Source: Anderseniella sp963700885
GTDB lineage: Bacteria; Pseudomonadota; Alphaproteobacteria; Rhizobiales; Aestuariivirgaceae
Reading direction: 5' to 3'
Assembly (NCBI GenBank): GCA_963700885.1
Contig: CAVOZJ010000016.1
Location: 1 to 64,000, forward strand
Length of the DNA stretch: 64,000 bases
Below the pieces are notes generated by a model that saw nothing but the letters and a program-made list of their open reading frames with translations, was not told the origin of the DNA and ran no database searches. Of this stretch, positions 9,267-17,256 are shown piece by piece. The position numbers were made by a program, and so were the translations under genes. Each line of letters begins with the position of its first letter. Positions within the stretch are counted from its first letter, which is position 1.

Positions 9267-10451
9267 ATGCCCAGACGCCACAAGACACAGGTTTGCATCA
9301 TCGGCTCCGGCCCGGCAGGCCTGCTGCTGTCGCAGCTTCTGCATAAGGAGAAAATTGAGACCGTTGTCGTCGACCGCCAGTCGCGTGCCCACATCGAGGG
9401 ACGCATCCGGGCGGGCGTGCTGGAATGGGGCAGCGTCGAGACGCTGACCGAAGCAGGCATCAGCGAGCGGATGCTGCGCGAGGGACTGCCCCATGACGGC
9501 TTCAGCCTTTATTTCGACGGCGACCGCCATCGCATTGACCTGCGCGGACTCACGGCCAAGTCCGTACTGGTCTATGGCCAGACGGAAGTGACCCGCGACC
9601 TGATCGAGCGGCGGCTGGCGCAGGGCGGCGAGATCGTTTTTGGCGCAAGCGATGTGCAGCCGCTGGACATCGAGGCCGACAAGCCGCTGGTTCGCTATAC
9701 GCTGGACGGCGACCCCTGCGAGATCGAGTGCGATTTCATTGCAGGCTGCGACGGCTTCCATGGCGTATCACGCCAGTCGATTCCGGAAGCAGTCAGACAG
9801 ACGTTCGAGCGTGTCTATCCGTTCGGCTGGCTCGGCGTCCTCAGCGAGACACCGCCGGTATCCCACGAGCTGATCTACGCCAATCATCAACGCGGCTTTG
9901 CCCTGTGCTCCATGCGTTCAACCAGCCGCAGCCGCTACTACGTGCAGTGCAGTGCTGATGAGGACATTGCAAACTGGCCGGATGACCGGTTCTGGGAGGA
10001 ACTCAGCCTGCGCATCGGCAGCGAGGCCGCCACGCGGCTGGTTACGGGCCCCTCGATCGGAAAGAGCATTGCGCCGCTGCGCTCGTTCGTGTGTGAGCCG
10101 ATGCGCCACGGCAAGCTGTTCCTGGCAGGCGATGCCGCCCACATTGTGCCGCCCACGGGCGCCAAGGGCCTCAACCTCGCGATAGCCGACGTCCGCTACC
10201 TGTCGCAGGCACTGGCGAGCAACTACAGGACTGGCAGCACGGTTCTGCTGGACAGCTATTCGCAGCGGTGTCTCGCGCGGGTATGGAAGGTCGAGCGGTT
10301 CTCCTGGTACATGTCGATGATGATGCACCAGTTCCCGGCGCATTCGCCGTTCGAGCAGAAGATGCAGCGCGCTGAGTTCGATTATGTCGCGGGCTCTGAA
10401 GCCGCTTCCCGCGCCATCGCCGAAAACTATGTAGGCCTGCCGTTCGACTGA
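9267..10451 (+). CDS. pobA: 4-hydroxybenzoate 3-monooxygenase PobA
   Basis: FAD- and NAD(P)H-dependent hydroxylase converting 4-hydroxybenzoate to protocatechuate, 394 residues, the usual length. It has the FAD motif GSGPAGLLLSQLL, the RIRAGVLEWGSVETL segment of PobA enzymes, the second FAD motif LAGDAAHIVPPTGAKGLNLA, and the C-terminal WKVERFSWYMSMMMHQFP typical of PobA. The ATG at 9267 is preferred over a TTG 42 bases upstream. It lies 66 bases after oxyR, with no pobR and no pca genes in the window, so it probably stands alone here. Confidence 0.95.
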   Translation: MPRRHKTQVCIIGSGPAGLLLSQLLHKEKIETVVVDRQSRAHIEGRIRAGVLEWGSVETLTEAGISERMLREGLPHDGFSLYFDGDRHRIDLRGLTAKSVLVYGQTEVTRDLIERRLAQGGEIVFGASDVQPLDIEADKPLVRYTLDGDPCEIECDFIAGCDGFHGVSRQSIPEAVRQTFERVYPFGWLGVLSETPPVSHELIYANHQRGFALCSMRSTSRSRYYVQCSADEDIANWPDDRFWEELSLRIGSEAATRLVTGPSIGKSIAPLRSFVCEPMRHGKLFLAGDAAHIVPPTGAKGLNLAIADVRYLSQALASNYRTGSTVLLDSYSQRCLARVWKVERFSWYMSMMMHQFPAHSPFEQKMQRAEFDYVAGSEAASRAIAENYVGLPFD

Positions 10452-10474
10452 CCTTGCCCGCCGTTTCGGCAAGG
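10452..10474. terminator. Hairpin between convergent pobA and glnT/gmaS
   Basis: Perfect seven-base arms CCTTGCC and GGCAAGG around a nine-base loop, immediately after the pobA stop and before the convergent glutamine synthetase stop. Confidence 0.5.
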
Positions 10475-10493
10475 GCAAAGGCCGGGGCAGGGC

Positions 10494-11816
10494 TCAGATG
10501 TCCAGCGTGTTGTCGTGTTCCCACCGCGAGAAGTGCGACACGAACGAGTTCCACTCCAGGTGCTTGAGCTTCAGGTAGGCGGCGGAGAACTCTTCGCCCA
10601 TGGCGGCCTTGAGCCCTTTGTCCTTGTCGTACTCGCGCAGCGCATCGAGCAGGTTCAGCGGCAGCTTCGGCGCGCCCTTCACCTTGTGGCCGTCGGCATA
10701 CATGTCGATGTCGTAACGCTTGCCCGGGTCAGCCTTGGAACGGATGCCGTCAAGGCCAGCCGCAATGATCACCGCCTGCAGCAGGTACGGGTTGGCCGCG
10801 CCGTCGGGCAGGCGCAGTTCGAACCGGCCCGGTCCCGGCACGCGCACCATATGGGTGCGGTTGTTGCCGGTCCAGGTGACCGAGTTGGGCGCCCAGGTGG
10901 CGCCGGAAATGGTGCGCGGGGCGTTGATGCGCTTGTAGGAATTGACGGTGGGGTTGGTAATGGCGGCCAGCGCCGAGGCGTGCTTCATGATGCCGCCGAG
11001 AAAGTGCTTGCCCTGTTCCGACAGGCCCACCTCGCCGGTGGGGCCGGTGCCGCCCTTGGCGGCGAATACGTTGGTCTTGCCCGCCTTGTCCCACACCGAG
11101 ATGTGGATATGGCAGCCATTGCCGGTCAGCCCCTCGACCGGCTTGGGCATGAAGGTGGCGCGCAGGCCGTGCTTCTCGGCGATGGACTTGACCATGAACT
11201 TGAAGAACGAGTGCTTGTCGGCGGTGGCCAGCGCATCGTCGAACTCCCAGTTCATCTCGAACTGGCCGTTGGCGTCCTCGTGGTCGTTCTGGTAGGCGCC
11301 CCAGCCAAGCTCCAGCATGTAGTCGCAGATTTCGGCGATCACGTCATAGCGGCGCATGACGGCCTGCTGGTCATAACACGGCTTCTCGGCCGTGTCGTAC
11401 TGGTCGGAGATCCGGCTGCCGTCCGCCGCCATCAGGAAGAACTCGGCCTCGACGCCGGTCTTGACGCGCAGGCCCGCATCGGCGGCTTCGCTGATCAACC
11501 GGTTCAGCACGTTGCGCGGCGCCTGCGCCACCTGCTCGTCTTCCATCACGCAGGTGCTGGCAACCCAGGCGACTTCCTTCTTCCACGGCAGCTGGATGAC
11601 GCTCTCCGGGTCCGGCACCGCCAGCATGTCCGGGTGCGCCGGCGTCATGTCGAGCCAGGTGGCAAAGCCCGCAAAGCCCGCACCATCAGCCTGCATGGCG
11701 CTTATGGCCTGGGCAGGGACCAGCTTGGCGCGCTGGCCACCGAATAGGTCGGTGTAGGACACCATGAAGTACTTGATGCCGTTCTTCTTTGCATAAGCTG
11801 CAAGGTCCTTGCTCAT
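10494..11816 (-). CDS. Type III glutamine synthetase-like ligase (GlnT or GmaS)
   Basis: A 440-residue member of the glutamine synthetase superfamily, catalysing ATP-dependent ligation of an amine to glutamate. Conserved catalytic segments are GVEAEFFL, NGCHIHISVWD, and NNRTHMVRVPGPGRFELRLPDGAANPY. It follows three glutamate-synthase-like genes on the same strand, giving the order A-B-C-ligase. That order fits both the rhizobial glxBCD-glnT set (ammonia as amine) and the methylotrophic mgsABC-gmaS set (methylamine giving gamma-glutamylmethylamide). No N-methylglutamate dehydrogenase genes are visible here, so I leave the substrate open. Spacing to the upstream gene is 42 bases. Confidence 0.85.
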   Translation of the reverse strand: MSKDLAAYAKKNGIKYFMVSYTDLFGGQRAKLVPAQAISAMQADGAGFAGFATWLDMTPAHPDMLAVPDPESVIQLPWKKEVAWVASTCVMEDEQVAQAPRNVLNRLISEAADAGLRVKTGVEAEFFLMAADGSRISDQYDTAEKPCYDQQAVMRRYDVIAEICDYMLELGWGAYQNDHEDANGQFEMNWEFDDALATADKHSFFKFMVKSIAEKHGLRATFMPKPVEGLTGNGCHIHISVWDKAGKTNVFAAKGGTGPTGEVGLSEQGKHFLGGIMKHASALAAITNPTVNSYKRINAPRTISGATWAPNSVTWTGNNRTHMVRVPGPGRFELRLPDGAANPYLLQAVIIAAGLDGIRSKADPGKRYDIDMYADGHKVKGAPKLPLNLLDALREYDKDKGLKAAMGEEFSAAYLKLKHLEWNSFVSHFSRWEHDNTLDI

Positions 11817-11858
11817 GGCCCGTCATCCTCTGCTGTTGATGGTGATCATCCGTGTCGT

Positions 11859-13184
11859 TCAGAACCCGCCCTTGCCGGGATACCAGTCGGTGCCGGCAAG
11901 CGGCACCCTGGCCATGGCTGCAGCCTCCAGCGTCAGGGCGCACAGGTCTTCCGGCTCCAGGTTGTGCAGGTGGTTCTTGCCGCAGGCGCGCGCGATGGTC
12001 TGGGCTTCCAGCGTCATGACCTTGAGATAGTTGGCCAGCCGCCGTCCGCCCATGATGGGGTCAAAGCGGCTGTAAAGCTCCGGGTCCTGGGTGGTGATGC
12101 CGGCCGGGTCCTTGCCCTCGTGCCAGTCGTCATAGGCGCCGGCGGTGGTGCCGAGCTTGCGGTACTCTTCTTCGTACTTCGGATCGTTGTCGCCCAGCGC
12201 CACCAGTGCGGCGGTGCCGATCGATACCGCGTCCGCCCCCAGCGCCATGGCCTTGGCCACATCGGCGCCATTGCGGATGCCGCCTGACACGATCAGCTGC
12301 ACCTTGCGGTGCATGCCGAGGTCCTGCAGCGCCTTCACCGCTTGCGGAATGCACGCCAGCGTCGGCTGGCCGACATGTTCGATGAACACGTCCTGGGTGG
12401 CGGCCGTGCCGCCCTGCATGCCGTCCAGCACCACCACGTCCGCGCCCGCCTTCACCGACAGGGCCGTGTCGTAATAGGGACGCGCGCCGCCGATCTTCAC
12501 GTAGATGGGCTTTTCCCAGTCGGTGATCTCGCGCAGTTCGAGGATCTTGATCTCCATGTCGTCCGGCCCTGTCCAGTCCGGATGCCGGCAGGCCGAGCGC
12601 TGGTCGATGCCCTTTGGCAGGTTGCGCATCTCGGCCACGCGGTCGGAAATCTTCTGCCCCAGCAGCATGCCGCCGCCGCCCGGCTTGGCGCCCTGGCCCA
12701 CGACGATCTCGATGGCATCGGCCCGGCGCAGGTCATCCGGGTTCATGCCGTAGCGCGACGGCAGGTACTGGTAGACGAGCGTCTTCGAGTGGCCGCGCTC
12801 TTCCTCCGTCATGCCGCCGTCGCCGGTGGTGGTGGAGGTGCCGGCAGCAGACGCACCACGGCCCAGCGCTTCCTTGGCAGGGCCCGACAGTGAGCCAAAG
12901 CTCATGCCGGCGATGGTGACCGGAATGTCGAGATGGATCGGCTTCTTCGCATGGCGGGTGCCGAGCCAGACATCGGTGGCGCACCTTTCGCGGTAGCCCT
13001 CGAGCGGATAGCGCGAGATCGACGCGCCCAGGAACAGCAGGTCATCGAAGTGGGGCAGGCGCCGCTTCGAGCCGCCGCCGCGGATGTCATAGATGCCGCT
13101 GGCCGCGGCGCGCCGGATCTCGGCGTTGGTGTCGTTCGAGAACGTCCACGACTGCTTCGGCGGGGTGTGGGGGAAGTCGCTCAT
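11859..13184 (-). CDS. FMN-binding glutamate synthase-like subunit (GlxD/MgsC)
   Basis: A 441-residue protein corresponding to the central FMN TIM-barrel domain of glutamate synthase large subunit. Signatures include AGMSFGSLSGPAKEALGRGA near residue 90, GQGAKPGGGGMLLG (the loop that contacts 2-oxoglutarate/FMN in GltB), and VSGGIRNGADVAKAMALGADAVSIGTAAL (FMN phosphate site). It probably works with the two upstream genes as a split glutamate synthase or N-methylglutamate synthase. It ends 42 bases before the ligase gene and starts 9 bases after the next upstream stop, so they form one operon. Confidence 0.9.
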   Translation of the reverse strand: MSDFPHTPPKQSWTFSNDTNAEIRRAAASGIYDIRGGGSKRRLPHFDDLLFLGASISRYPLEGYRERCATDVWLGTRHAKKPIHLDIPVTIAGMSFGSLSGPAKEALGRGASAAGTSTTTGDGGMTEEERGHSKTLVYQYLPSRYGMNPDDLRRADAIEIVVGQGAKPGGGGMLLGQKISDRVAEMRNLPKGIDQRSACRHPDWTGPDDMEIKILELREITDWEKPIYVKIGGARPYYDTALSVKAGADVVVLDGMQGGTAATQDVFIEHVGQPTLACIPQAVKALQDLGMHRKVQLIVSGGIRNGADVAKAMALGADAVSIGTAALVALGDNDPKYEEEYRKLGTTAGAYDDWHEGKDPAGITTQDPELYSRFDPIMGGRRLANYLKVMTLEAQTIARACGKNHLHNLEPEDLCALTLEAAAMARVPLAGTDWYPGKGGF

Positions 13185-13193
13185 CGAAAAGCC

Positions 13194-13883
13194 TCAGTAC
13201 GCATCCGCGTTGTCGATGTTGAAGGTGTACAGCTTGCGGGCCGAGCCATAGCGGGTGAACTCTTCCGGCCTCGCCTTGCCTTCCGCGCCGGCCTGCTTCA
13301 GCAGGTCTGCCAGAAGTTCGAGATGTTCAGGGCGCATCTCCTTCTTGATGCAGTCGGCGCCGAGGCTCTTGACCTTGCCGCGCACGAACAGCCGCGCCTC
13401 GTACAGGCTGTCGCCCAACGCCTCGCCCGCATCGCCCAGTACGACGAGGTTGCCCGACTGCGCCATGAACGCCGACATGTGACCGATATTGCCGTGCACC
13501 ACGATGTTGATACCCTTCATCGAGATGCCGCAGCGCGAACTGGCGTTGCCCTTGATGACCAGCAGCCCGCCGCGCCCGGTGGCCCCGGCATACTGGCTGG
13601 CGTCACCTTCAATAATGACCGTGCCGGACATCATGTTTTCCGCAACACCCGGGCCTGCAGAGCCCTTGATGTGCACGGTCGCCTGCTTGTTCATCCCGGC
13701 GCAGTAATAGCCGGTGGACCCCTTCACGATCACCTCCACCGGCGCATCCAGCCCGGCGGCGATGGCATGTGCGCCGCGCGGATTGATGACTTCCCAGGCG
13801 CTCATGTTGGTCTGGCCCTTGAGCGCATGGAGGGCCGAGTTCAGCTCGCGCAGGCTGTTGGCGGCAAGGTCGAAGGTTTGCAT
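13194..13883 (-). CDS. GltB C-terminal-domain-like subunit (GlxC/MgsB)
   Basis: A 229-residue protein matching the C-terminal beta-helix (GXGXG) domain of glutamate synthase. It has a run of glycine-spaced turns such as GSTGYYCAGMN, GDASQYAGATGRGG and GNIGHMSAFMAQSG. The start is the ATG at 13883, four bases after the stop of the upstream amidotransferase gene. It is the middle member of the three-part synthase. Confidence 0.9.
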   Translation of the reverse strand: MQTFDLAANSLRELNSALHALKGQTNMSAWEVINPRGAHAIAAGLDAPVEVIVKGSTGYYCAGMNKQATVHIKGSAGPGVAENMMSGTVIIEGDASQYAGATGRGGLLVIKGNASSRCGISMKGINIVVHGNIGHMSAFMAQSGNLVVLGDAGEALGDSLYEARLFVRGKVKSLGADCIKKEMRPEHLELLADLLKQAGAEGKARPEEFTRYGSARKLYTFNIDNADAY

Positions 13884-13887
13884 GGGA

Positions 13888-14785
13888 TCAGTGGTTCCAG
13901 AAATAGACGGTGGCGGGTTCGGGCTCCCAGACGCGGGCCGTTTCAATGCCCGGCAGGTTGACCAGGGCGCGATACTCCGAGCCGAACGCCACGTACTGGT
14001 CGGTCTCGGCCATCACCGCAGGCTTGCAGGCGATCGGGTCGCGGACCACGCCGAAACCGTCCTTCGTGCCCACCACGAAGGTGAAGAAGCCATCGAGGTC
14101 CGACAGGCTGGATTCCAGCGCTTCACCCAGTGTGGCGCCGTCGCGCATCTTCCAAGTCAGGTAGGCCGCGCCCACCTCGGTATCGTTCTCGGTCTCGGTG
14201 AAGATGCCCTCGTGCGCCAACTGGCGGCGCAGGCTGTTGTGGTTGGACAGCGAGCCGTTGTGCACCAGGCATTGGTCGGGGCCGGTGGAGAAGGGGTGGG
14301 CGCCCAGCGTCGTCACCGCGGATTCGGTGGCCATGCGCGTGTGCCCGATGCCGTGGGTGCCTCCCATCCTGGCAAGGTCGAAGCGCGCCGCCACGTCCCT
14401 GGGCAGGCCCACTTCCTTGTAGATCTCGATGGTGTCGCCCGCGCTCATCACCCGTACGTCCGGGCGCAGCGTCTTGAGCGCTGCGCGGGCGGCCTCGATC
14501 CTGTCCGCCGGCAGTCTCCAGCACCGCATGGGTGTTCTTGCGGGTCATCTTCACGCTGGTGCCGCAAGCCTTGTCGAGCGCCGCGTCGAGGCCGTCGAAA
14601 TCGGTATCCGGGTCGGCGGACTGTACCGTCAGCTTCCACTGGTCATCGGCATCGGTGCCGTAGATGGCAATGCCCGCACTGTCCGGCCCACGGTCGGTCA
14701 TGGTGATCAGCATGTCCGTCAGCATCCGGCCAAGTTCCGGCTCGAGCGACTTGTCCTTCAGGAACAAACCAACAATCCCGCACAT
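13888..14785 (-). pseudogene. Class II glutamine amidotransferase subunit (GlxB/MgsA), frameshifted
   Basis: The amidotransferase piece of the split synthase. The N-terminal frame begins MCGIVGLFLKD with Cys2 as the expected nucleophile and runs to ...KNTHAVLE. The conserved sequence then continues in another frame as LPADRIEAARAALK... through GIGHTRMATESAV and CLVHNGSLSNHNSLRRQL to the stop at 13888. Removing one base at about 14515 joins the two into a normal protein of about 298 residues. The total of 898 bases is 3n+1, as expected for a one-base insertion. With the rest of the operon intact, this may be an assembly error rather than a dead gene. Confidence 0.85.
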
Positions 14786-14951
14786 GCAGTGAGCACTCCC
14801 TGTCTGATCGATTGCAGGCTAGTTGAGCCATGAAACAAATTCAACTGTCAAGAATATATTATTCACAACAGGATCAAGCGTGCACAAGCCGGCCAGCAGT
14901 GGCCGTGCGTGAAGCCAGCCTGAGAAGTCGCAAGAAAAGCGGGAGAACGCC
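14786..14951. other. Intergenic region upstream of the glx/mgs operon
   Basis: A 166-base gap between the XRE-cupin gene (same strand, upstream) and the amidotransferase gene. It contains an AT-rich patch at about 14845-14875 suitable for a promoter. I found no sigma-54 type sequence and no clear operator. Confidence 0.3.
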
Positions 14952-15581
14952 TTACCGCGCCGTCCTGTAGGCGATGATGGAGAGATAGCGGGCGGGCAGC
15001 TTGCGCAGCTCTTCTGGCCCGTGCGGCGCGTCGGCGTCAAAGAACAGCGTGTCGCCGGGTTCAAGCCGGTAGATGTCGCGGCCATGCCGGTAGTCCACTT
15101 CGCCTTCCAGCATGTGTATGGTTTCGATGCCTTCGTGCTGGAAGGTCGGGAACACGTCCGAGTCGGAGGTCAGCGTGATCAGGTAGGGCTCGACCACGAT
15201 GCCGCTGGAATTCTGGTCCAGGTGGCCGAGCAGCTTGTACTGGTGTCCGGCGCGGGTGCCCCGGCGCTCCGTCTCCACCCCTTCGCCAGATTTGGTGTGC
15301 ACCGCCTTGTGCACGTCCTCGAAGCGCCGGAAGAACGCCGTCACCGGTACGTTCAGCGCATTGGACAGGCTCTGCAGGGTGGTCAGCGACGGCGAGGTGT
15401 TGCCGTTCTCGATCTTCGACAGCATGCCGATGGAAAGCCCGGTCCGCTTCGACAGTTCGGCCACCGTCATGCCGGCCTGCGCGCGGAAGGCACGCACCTC
15501 CCGGCCGATCGCCACCTCAAGAATGTTCTCGCGCTCGTCCCGCGTCTTGTGCGGGTCCTGCTCCAGGATTGCAGCCGCCAT
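14952..15581 (-). CDS. XRE-family regulator with C-terminal cupin
   Basis: A 209-residue regulator. An N-terminal helix-turn-helix (MTVAELSKRTGLSIGMLSKIENG, about residues 38-60) is followed by a cupin domain around residues 125-200, with the metal-site-like FQHEGIETIHMLEGEVDY and PGDTLFFDADAPHGPEEL. Similar regulators (PuuR-like) sense small amines or amino acids. It lies directly upstream of the glx/mgs-ligase operon on the same strand, so it probably controls nitrogen or amine use there. Confidence 0.85.
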   Translation of the reverse strand: MAAAILEQDPHKTRDERENILEVAIGREVRAFRAQAGMTVAELSKRTGLSIGMLSKIENGNTSPSLTTLQSLSNALNVPVTAFFRRFEDVHKAVHTKSGEGVETERRGTRAGHQYKLLGHLDQNSSGIVVEPYLITLTSDSDVFPTFQHEGIETIHMLEGEVDYRHGRDIYRLEPGDTLFFDADAPHGPEELRKLPARYLSIIAYRTAR

Positions 15582-15676
15582 GCAGCCTCCACTGGCGCCC
15601 GGACATGGGTGGGCGCCGCCTCCAGAATTTTCCTGAAGGTAATAATGTAACCACCTGAATTCAACAGCAGATGCGC

Positions 15677-16003
15677 TCAGGCAGCGCGGGCGAGGGTTGC
15701 ATCAAGCCGTACGGTCAGCCCGTCGAGCGCCTCGCTCCAGATCAGCTGGCAGGACAGCCGCGATGTCGGCTCCACCGTGGGAACCTCGTCCAGCATGGCT
15801 TCCTCGTCGTCGCGGGAGGAATGAAGCCGGCCGGCCCAGGCATCGTCCACGATGACGTGACAGGTCGCGCAGGCGCAGGCGCCGCCACACAGGCCCTCCA
15901 TCGGCAGGCCATGCTCGCGGATTATCTCCATCACCCGCCAGCCCTCCACGGCCTCCAGTTCATGGTGATTGCCTTCATGGTCGATGACATTGATGACGCC
16001 CAT
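15677..16003 (-). CDS. [2Fe-2S] ferredoxin, adrenodoxin type
   Basis: A 108-residue electron carrier. The cluster motif CGGACACATCHV plus a downstream cysteine (LSCQLIW) gives the C-x5-C-x2-C-xn-C pattern of adrenodoxin/FdVI-type ferredoxins. It follows the cysH reading frame by 15 bases, at the end of the sulfur operon, so it may supply electrons to the sulfite reductase CysI, which lacks a flavoprotein partner here (inference). The last residues are LDATLARAA. Confidence 0.9.
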   Translation of the reverse strand: MGVINVIDHEGNHHELEAVEGWRVMEIIREHGLPMEGLCGGACACATCHVIVDDAWAGRLHSSRDDEEAMLDEVPTVEPTSRLSCQLIWSEALDGLTVRLDATLARAA

Positions 16004-16018
16004 CTGCCTAAACGCTCC

Positions 16019-16726
16019 TCATGCACTTGTTCTTCTGATCCGGCCGTCAAGGCCGATGTGAATGCCGCACTCGATCTTCGGCGTGGCCGCCTAGCGCCCG
16101 GCGCGCGGGTCTTCCGCCGTGCCGCCGCGCGTGGTGCAGTCCATGCACCCGATGGAACGGAAGCCATGCTCTGCCAGCGGATGCGGCGGCAGGAGATGCT
16201 GCTGGAAATAGGCCGCGACACCGGTGGCGGAGAACGATGCCAGCGGCTCCGCCTTGATCCGGCCCGCATGGTCGATGCTGACCGGCTGGATTGCCGCACG
16301 GCCCGCGCCGTGATGCCGCTTGCGGCCGGATAGCACCGCCTCGAAGCCGGCCAGGGCCTGTTCGAGCGGCGCAACCTTGCGAACCTCGCAGCAGGCGTCC
16401 GGGTCGCTGGCGGACAGGGCGTTGGACGGGTCTTCCTGCATGAGCCGCCGCGAATCTGGAGAAATGACGCGCACGTCGCTCAGTCCCAGCAGGTCCACCA
16501 GCTGCGCGCGGTAGTACCTCGTCTGCCAGAAATGCTTGCCGGTATCGACGAACAGGGCCGGGATCGACCGGTCCACGCCTGCCGCCATGTGCAGCAGGAC
16601 AGCGGCCTCCGCGCCGAACGACGACACCAGCGCCAGCCGGTCGCCGAACTTGTCGCGCAGCGCCGCAATCAATGCGCCGCCTTCCAGCCCCTTGAACGGG
16701 TCCAGCCTGTCCGTCTGCGCTGTCAT
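16019..16726 (-). pseudogene. cysH: Phosphoadenylyl/adenylyl-sulfate reductase CysH, interrupted by an in-frame amber codon
   Basis: Reduces APS or PAPS to sulfite. From the ATG at 16726 the frame shows VSSFGAEAAVLLHM, FVDTGKHFWQTRYYR, CCEVRKVAPL and IGCMDCT, the paired cysteines of the [4Fe-4S] APS-reductase type. It then meets TAG at 16091-16093, where GRW is expected. Beyond it the same frame runs AATPKIECGIHIGLDGRIRRTSA to a TGA at 16019. ECGIH holds the catalytic cysteine, so as written the 211-residue product would be inactive. Read through, it would have 235 residues, normal for the family. TGG to TAG is a one-base change, so an error or recent mutation is possible. Confidence 0.85.
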
Positions 16727-16731
16727 CGAGC

Positions 16732-17256
16732 CTACCCGTAGTGCGGCTGCTCTGCCCAGCTTTGCGCTTCCGCGAACGGCCGGGTGGCAAGGCCTGCCCC
16801 TGCAGCATAGTCGCGCTGATAGGTTGCCGGCACGGCTTGCGCTTCGGCCACCCATTCCTCCAGCGTGAACCTCGTGGAGACCTCGAAGCTGTCGACGCCA
16901 GCCTGCAGCAGCAGCGGATACTGGTCGGGGATGAAGGCGCCGCGCGCCCGGATGGTACCGGTGAAGCGATGCGTATGACGCAGCGACCGGGCCTGCGAGA
17001 AGGCGCGTCCATCGTTGAAGGCGGGCAGGTTGACGGTCACGATGTCGAGCCGGGCCAGGTGCGGCACGATATCATCAATGCGCGCGCTGTTCGGCAGGTC
17101 CACGCCAAGACCGCGGTGGCCTTTTGGCCATGCCTCGAGCGCTTCTTCAAGGCGCGCCAGCGGCACGATCACCATGGAGCGTGCGGTGAAGCTGGCGGTC
17201 TCGTCGAGGTGCTGCCAGGGGTCGTTGACAAGGCGATGGTTTTCAATGATCGGCAT
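16732..17256 (-). CDS. DUF934 family protein of sulfur assimilation operons
   Basis: A 174-residue member of the DUF934 family, regularly found between cysI and cysH in proteobacteria. Recognised from GLGVDLPNSARIDDI, the RARGAFIPDQYPLLLQAGVDSFEV segment and the position. Its biochemical role is unsettled; a structural or assembly role for sulfite reduction is commonly assumed. The start at 17256 overlaps the cysI stop by 14 bases. It ends with TAG five bases before cysH. Confidence 0.88.
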   Translation of the reverse strand: MPIIENHRLVNDPWQHLDETASFTARSMVIVPLARLEEALEAWPKGHRGLGVDLPNSARIDDIVPHLARLDIVTVNLPAFNDGRAFSQARSLRHTHRFTGTIRARGAFIPDQYPLLLQAGVDSFEVSTRFTLEEWVAEAQAVPATYQRDYAAGAGLATRPFAEAQSWAEQPHYG

